From NCBI GenBank assembly GCA_937920335.1, contig CALGUT010000715.1, forward strand, positions 1 through 9,085: a DNA stretch of 9,085 nt. The letters are read 5' to 3'. Each line of letters begins with the position of its first letter. The first letter of the stretch is position 1. The notes beneath the pieces were generated by a model that was given only the letters and a program-made list of their open reading frames with translations, did no database searches and was not told the DNA's origin. The translations under genes were made by a program, and so were the position numbers. This document shows, one piece after another, positions 6,883 through 9,085 of the stretch. The stretch is from an uncultured Opitutales bacterium (GTDB lineage Bacteria; Verrucomicrobiota; Verrucomicrobiia; Opitutales; UBA2995).

Positions 6883-6903
6883 TTGCCCCGTTTTTATCGC
6901 ATT

Positions 6904-9085
6904 ATGCTGTCCTTTATCTTTAAACGATTTTCCGATCGGCCCTACAAAAAGTTCATCAAGCTATCTCTACCGACGATTGCTCGAATCAACGAGTTTGAGC
7001 AACAATATCAGTCACTTTCCGATGATGAGCTTCGCGCTCACACCCAACAATTTCGCGACCGTTTGGCTAAGGGAGAGGCACTGGACGACCTGATTCCCGA
7101 GGCGTTTGCGACAGTTAAGAACGCGGCGCGTAGACTCTGTGGGCAGACGCTTGATGTTTCCGGACAAAAGCTCGAATGGAATATGGTCCATTATGATGTT
7201 CAGCTCATCGGTGGTTTGGCTCTGCACAGTGGAAAGATTGCCGAAATGGCGACGGGTGAAGGAAAAACGCTGGTAGCGACGCTTCCGCTCTATCTGAATG
7301 CATTGCCTCAGCTTGGGTGTCACTGTGTGACCGTGAACGATTATCTTGCTAAGCGGGATAGCGAATGGATGGGGTATCTGTTTAAATTTCTCGGGCTGAC
7401 TGTTGGTTGTATTCAAAACAGCATGCCCCTCCCCGAGAAAAAGGAGATGTATAAGCGGGACATTACCTATGGGACTGCTTCTGAATTTGGGTTCGATTAC
7501 CTGCGTGACAATGGTATGGCCATGGTTGCGGATGCCCAGGTCCAGAGTGAGCACTTCTTCTGTATAGTGGATGAAGTGGATTCTATCCTGGTGGATGAAG
7601 CCAGAACTCCGTTGATTATTTCTGGGCCGGTCCAGATCACGCGTGAGCTACCTTTCAATGAATATAAGCCGGTAATTGAGCGCTTGGTTCGCGAGCAGAA
7701 TCGATTCTGTAATAACCTGGTGGCAGCGGCGAAGAAGGAGCTTGAAAGCGGCGATTTGAAAGATGAGTTCGCCACAAGCTTGTCTCTGCTGCAGGTGCGT
7801 TTGGGGTCACCCAAGAACAAACAGCTTACCCGTATGATGGAAGAGGGCCCGGCTCGGAAGATGATCGAAAAAGCCGACCTGGAAATGCACAATGATTTCC
7901 GGAAGAAAGAGCTCTTTGATCTGAAGGAGGAGCTTTTTTATGTGATCGATGAGAAGCAGCACCAAGCTGACCTAACAGAAAAAGGGCGGCAGTTCCTGAG
8001 GCCCAACGAGCCGGATGCGTTTATGCTTCCAGACCTACCCAGTATTTTCAGTGATCTCGATAAAGATCAGGAGATGGATGAGCGCCTTCGTGAAGAAGAG
8101 AAAGCGAAGCACCAGGAAGCCTTTGAAAAGTCGAGTGAAGAGATTCATACCATCAGCCAGATGTTGCGCGCCTATTCGTTGTACGAAAAGGACGTCGAAT
8201 ATGTGGTTCAGGATAACAAAGTGCAGATCGTAGATGAGAACACTGGTCGATTAATGCCAGGCCGCCGTTGGAGTGAAGGGTTACACCAGGCCGTTGAGGC
8301 TAAAGAAGGGGTCACTATTGAGAAAGAGACCAAGACCTACGCGACAATTACGATCCAAAACTATTTTAGGCAGTATGAAAAACTGTCAGGGATGACCGGT
8401 ACTGCAGAAACCGAAGCGGCAGAGTTTTTCGATATCTATAAGATGGATGTCATGGTCGTACCCACCAATAAGCCGAATCAACGGACCGATCATAACGACG
8501 TTATCTACAAAACCCGCCGGGCTAAATACAACGCAGCTCTGGCGGACATTAAGGAAGCGCATGACAGAGGGCAGCCTGTGTTGGTCGGAACCGCTTCGGT
8601 TGAGGCGTCGGAAGTGATGAGCCGCATGATCAAGCGCCAGAATATTCCGCATACCGTTTTGAATGCTAAGCTCCATGAACGGGAAGCTGAGATTGTTGCC
8701 CGCGCGGGTCAGCGAGGTGGGGTCACGATTGCTACGAACATGGCAGGTCGTGGAACGGATATTAAATTGGGAGAGGGTGTTGAAGAATTGGGTGGTCTCT
8801 TGGTCCTTGGAACTGAGCGCCATGAATCCCGACGTATTGACCGTCAGCTTCGTGGACGGTGTGCACGGCAGGGGGACAAGGGTGCGTCCAAGTTTTTCAT
8901 TTCCCTGGAAGATAATTTGATGCGCTTATTCGCGCAGCCGGGTCCGATTGCGAACATTATGGAGAAGTCGTTCAGTGAGGAGGATGAGCTTACGCACCCG
9001 TTGTTGAATCGCTCCATTGAAAGTGCTCAGAAAAAAGTAGAGCAGCAGAACTACGCCATCCGGAAACGTTTACTTCAGTATGATG
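6904..9085 (+). CDS. secA: Preprotein translocase subunit SecA (3'-truncated by window edge)
   Basis: The motor ATPase that drives Sec-dependent secretion through SecYEG; 727 codons are visible, ending in the conserved R-K-R-L-L-Q-Y-D of the helical scaffold. Motifs, numbered from ATG 6904: Walker A M-A-T-G-E-G-K-T (115-122), V-N-D-Y-L-A-x-R-D (144-152), Walker B D-E-V-D (223-226), D-E-A-R-T-P (231-236), then T-G-R-x-M-x-G-R-R-W (447-456), M-T-G-T-A (497-501), A-T-N-M-A-G-R-G-T-D (610-619), and Q-L-R-G-R-C-A-R-Q-G-D (648-658), where C-A replaces the common S-G. Residues about 245-430 are far longer and more charged than in E. coli SecA, an insertion in the preprotein-binding region that I associate with Bacteroidota/Verrucomicrobiota-type SecA. 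The start is open: ATG 6904 aligns with other SecA N-termini, but an in-frame TTG at 6883 has the only well-spaced Shine-Dalgarno (AAGGA, 6 bases before) and would add 7 residues. Confidence 0.95.
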   Translation, partial: MLSFIFKRFSDRPYKKFIKLSLPTIARINEFEQQYQSLSDDELRAHTQQFRDRLAKGEALDDLIPEAFATVKNAARRLCGQTLDVSGQKLEWNMVHYDVQLIGGLALHSGKIAEMATGEGKTLVATLPLYLNALPQLGCHCVTVNDYLAKRDSEWMGYLFKFLGLTVGCIQNSMPLPEKKEMYKRDITYGTASEFGFDYLRDNGMAMVADAQVQSEHFFCIVDEVDSILVDEARTPLIISGPVQITRELPFNEYKPVIERLVREQNRFCNNLVAAAKKELESGDLKDEFATSLSLLQVRLGSPKNKQLTRMMEEGPARKMIEKADLEMHNDFRKKELFDLKEELFYVIDEKQHQADLTEKGRQFLRPNEPDAFMLPDLPSIFSDLDKDQEMDERLREEEKAKHQEAFEKSSEEIHTISQMLRAYSLYEKDVEYVVQDNKVQIVDENTGRLMPGRRWSEGLHQAVEAKEGVTIEKETKTYATITIQNYFRQYEKLSGMTGTAETEAAEFFDIYKMDVMVVPTNKPNQRTDHNDVIYKTRRAKYNAALADIKEAHDRGQPVLVGTASVEASEVMSRMIKRQNIPHTVLNAKLHEREAEIVARAGQRGGVTIATNMAGRGTDIKLGEGVEELGGLLVLGTERHESRRIDRQLRGRCARQGDKGASKFFISLEDNLMRLFAQPGPIANIMEKSFSEEDELTHPLLNRSIESAQKKVEQQNYAIRKRLLQYD

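Noticed and set aside
7012..7892. Two long overlapping - strand ORFs (180 and 131 codons) inside the secA region.
   Set aside because: They lie antisense to intact SecA motifs in the + strand, show no recognisable domain or upstream signals, and are the usual shadow of a strongly biased coding frame.

Overview
The window is about 9.1 kb with roughly even GC. Every gene I can support is on the + strand, and the genes are tightly packed. It looks like ordinary chromosome of a free-living Gram-negative-type bacterium. The SecA has a long insertion in its preprotein-binding region. Together with the gene styles (long SecA, CsgG-type secreted protein, GPH-type transporter, Blc lipocalin), this makes me think of Verrucomicrobiota of the Opitutales/Puniceicoccales kind. 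That assignment is from memory of family style, not from a search. I see no rRNA, tRNA, CRISPR array, insertion sequence, phage gene or long repeat.

Layout. (1) 2-2286 is a compact three-gene run: the 3' end of a GPH/MFS sugar-type transporter cut by the left edge, an outer-membrane-type lipocalin lipoprotein, and a phytoene-desaturase/carotenoid-isomerase-like FAD oxidoreductase. The gaps are 11 and 3 bases, so they are probably one transcript. (2) 2359-3642 is a PLP enzyme of the O-acetylhomoserine sulfhydrylase (MetY) type. It has its own Shine-Dalgarno and is closed by a clear intrinsic terminator at 3668-3694. (3) 3718-6383 is a DNA-repair pair, a metallo-beta-lactamase-fold DNA exonuclease and an ATP-dependent DNA ligase, translationally coupled by a GTGA overlap. 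This is half of the known ligase-associated cluster; the helicase and the phosphoesterase are not here. (4) 6462-6785 is a short secreted protein that starts as a CsgG/HfaB-family domain and stops abruptly after about 55 residues of it. (5) From 6904 to the right edge is secA, the translocase ATPase, with 727 codons present and the 3' end missing.

Most of this is housekeeping or accessory metabolism that can be named from motifs. The part that repays attention is the junction between the truncated CsgG-like gene and secA (6786-6903). It holds two overlapping, mutually exclusive hairpins, the second of which covers the only good Shine-Dalgarno for secA. That Shine-Dalgarno is spaced for an in-frame TTG at 6883 rather than for the family-typical ATG at 6904. 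A short secreted protein encoded directly before a hairpin-masked secA start recalls the logic of secM-secA, but the stop codon is about 56 bases from the first stem and no known arrest motif is present. I therefore offer regulation here only as a hypothesis.
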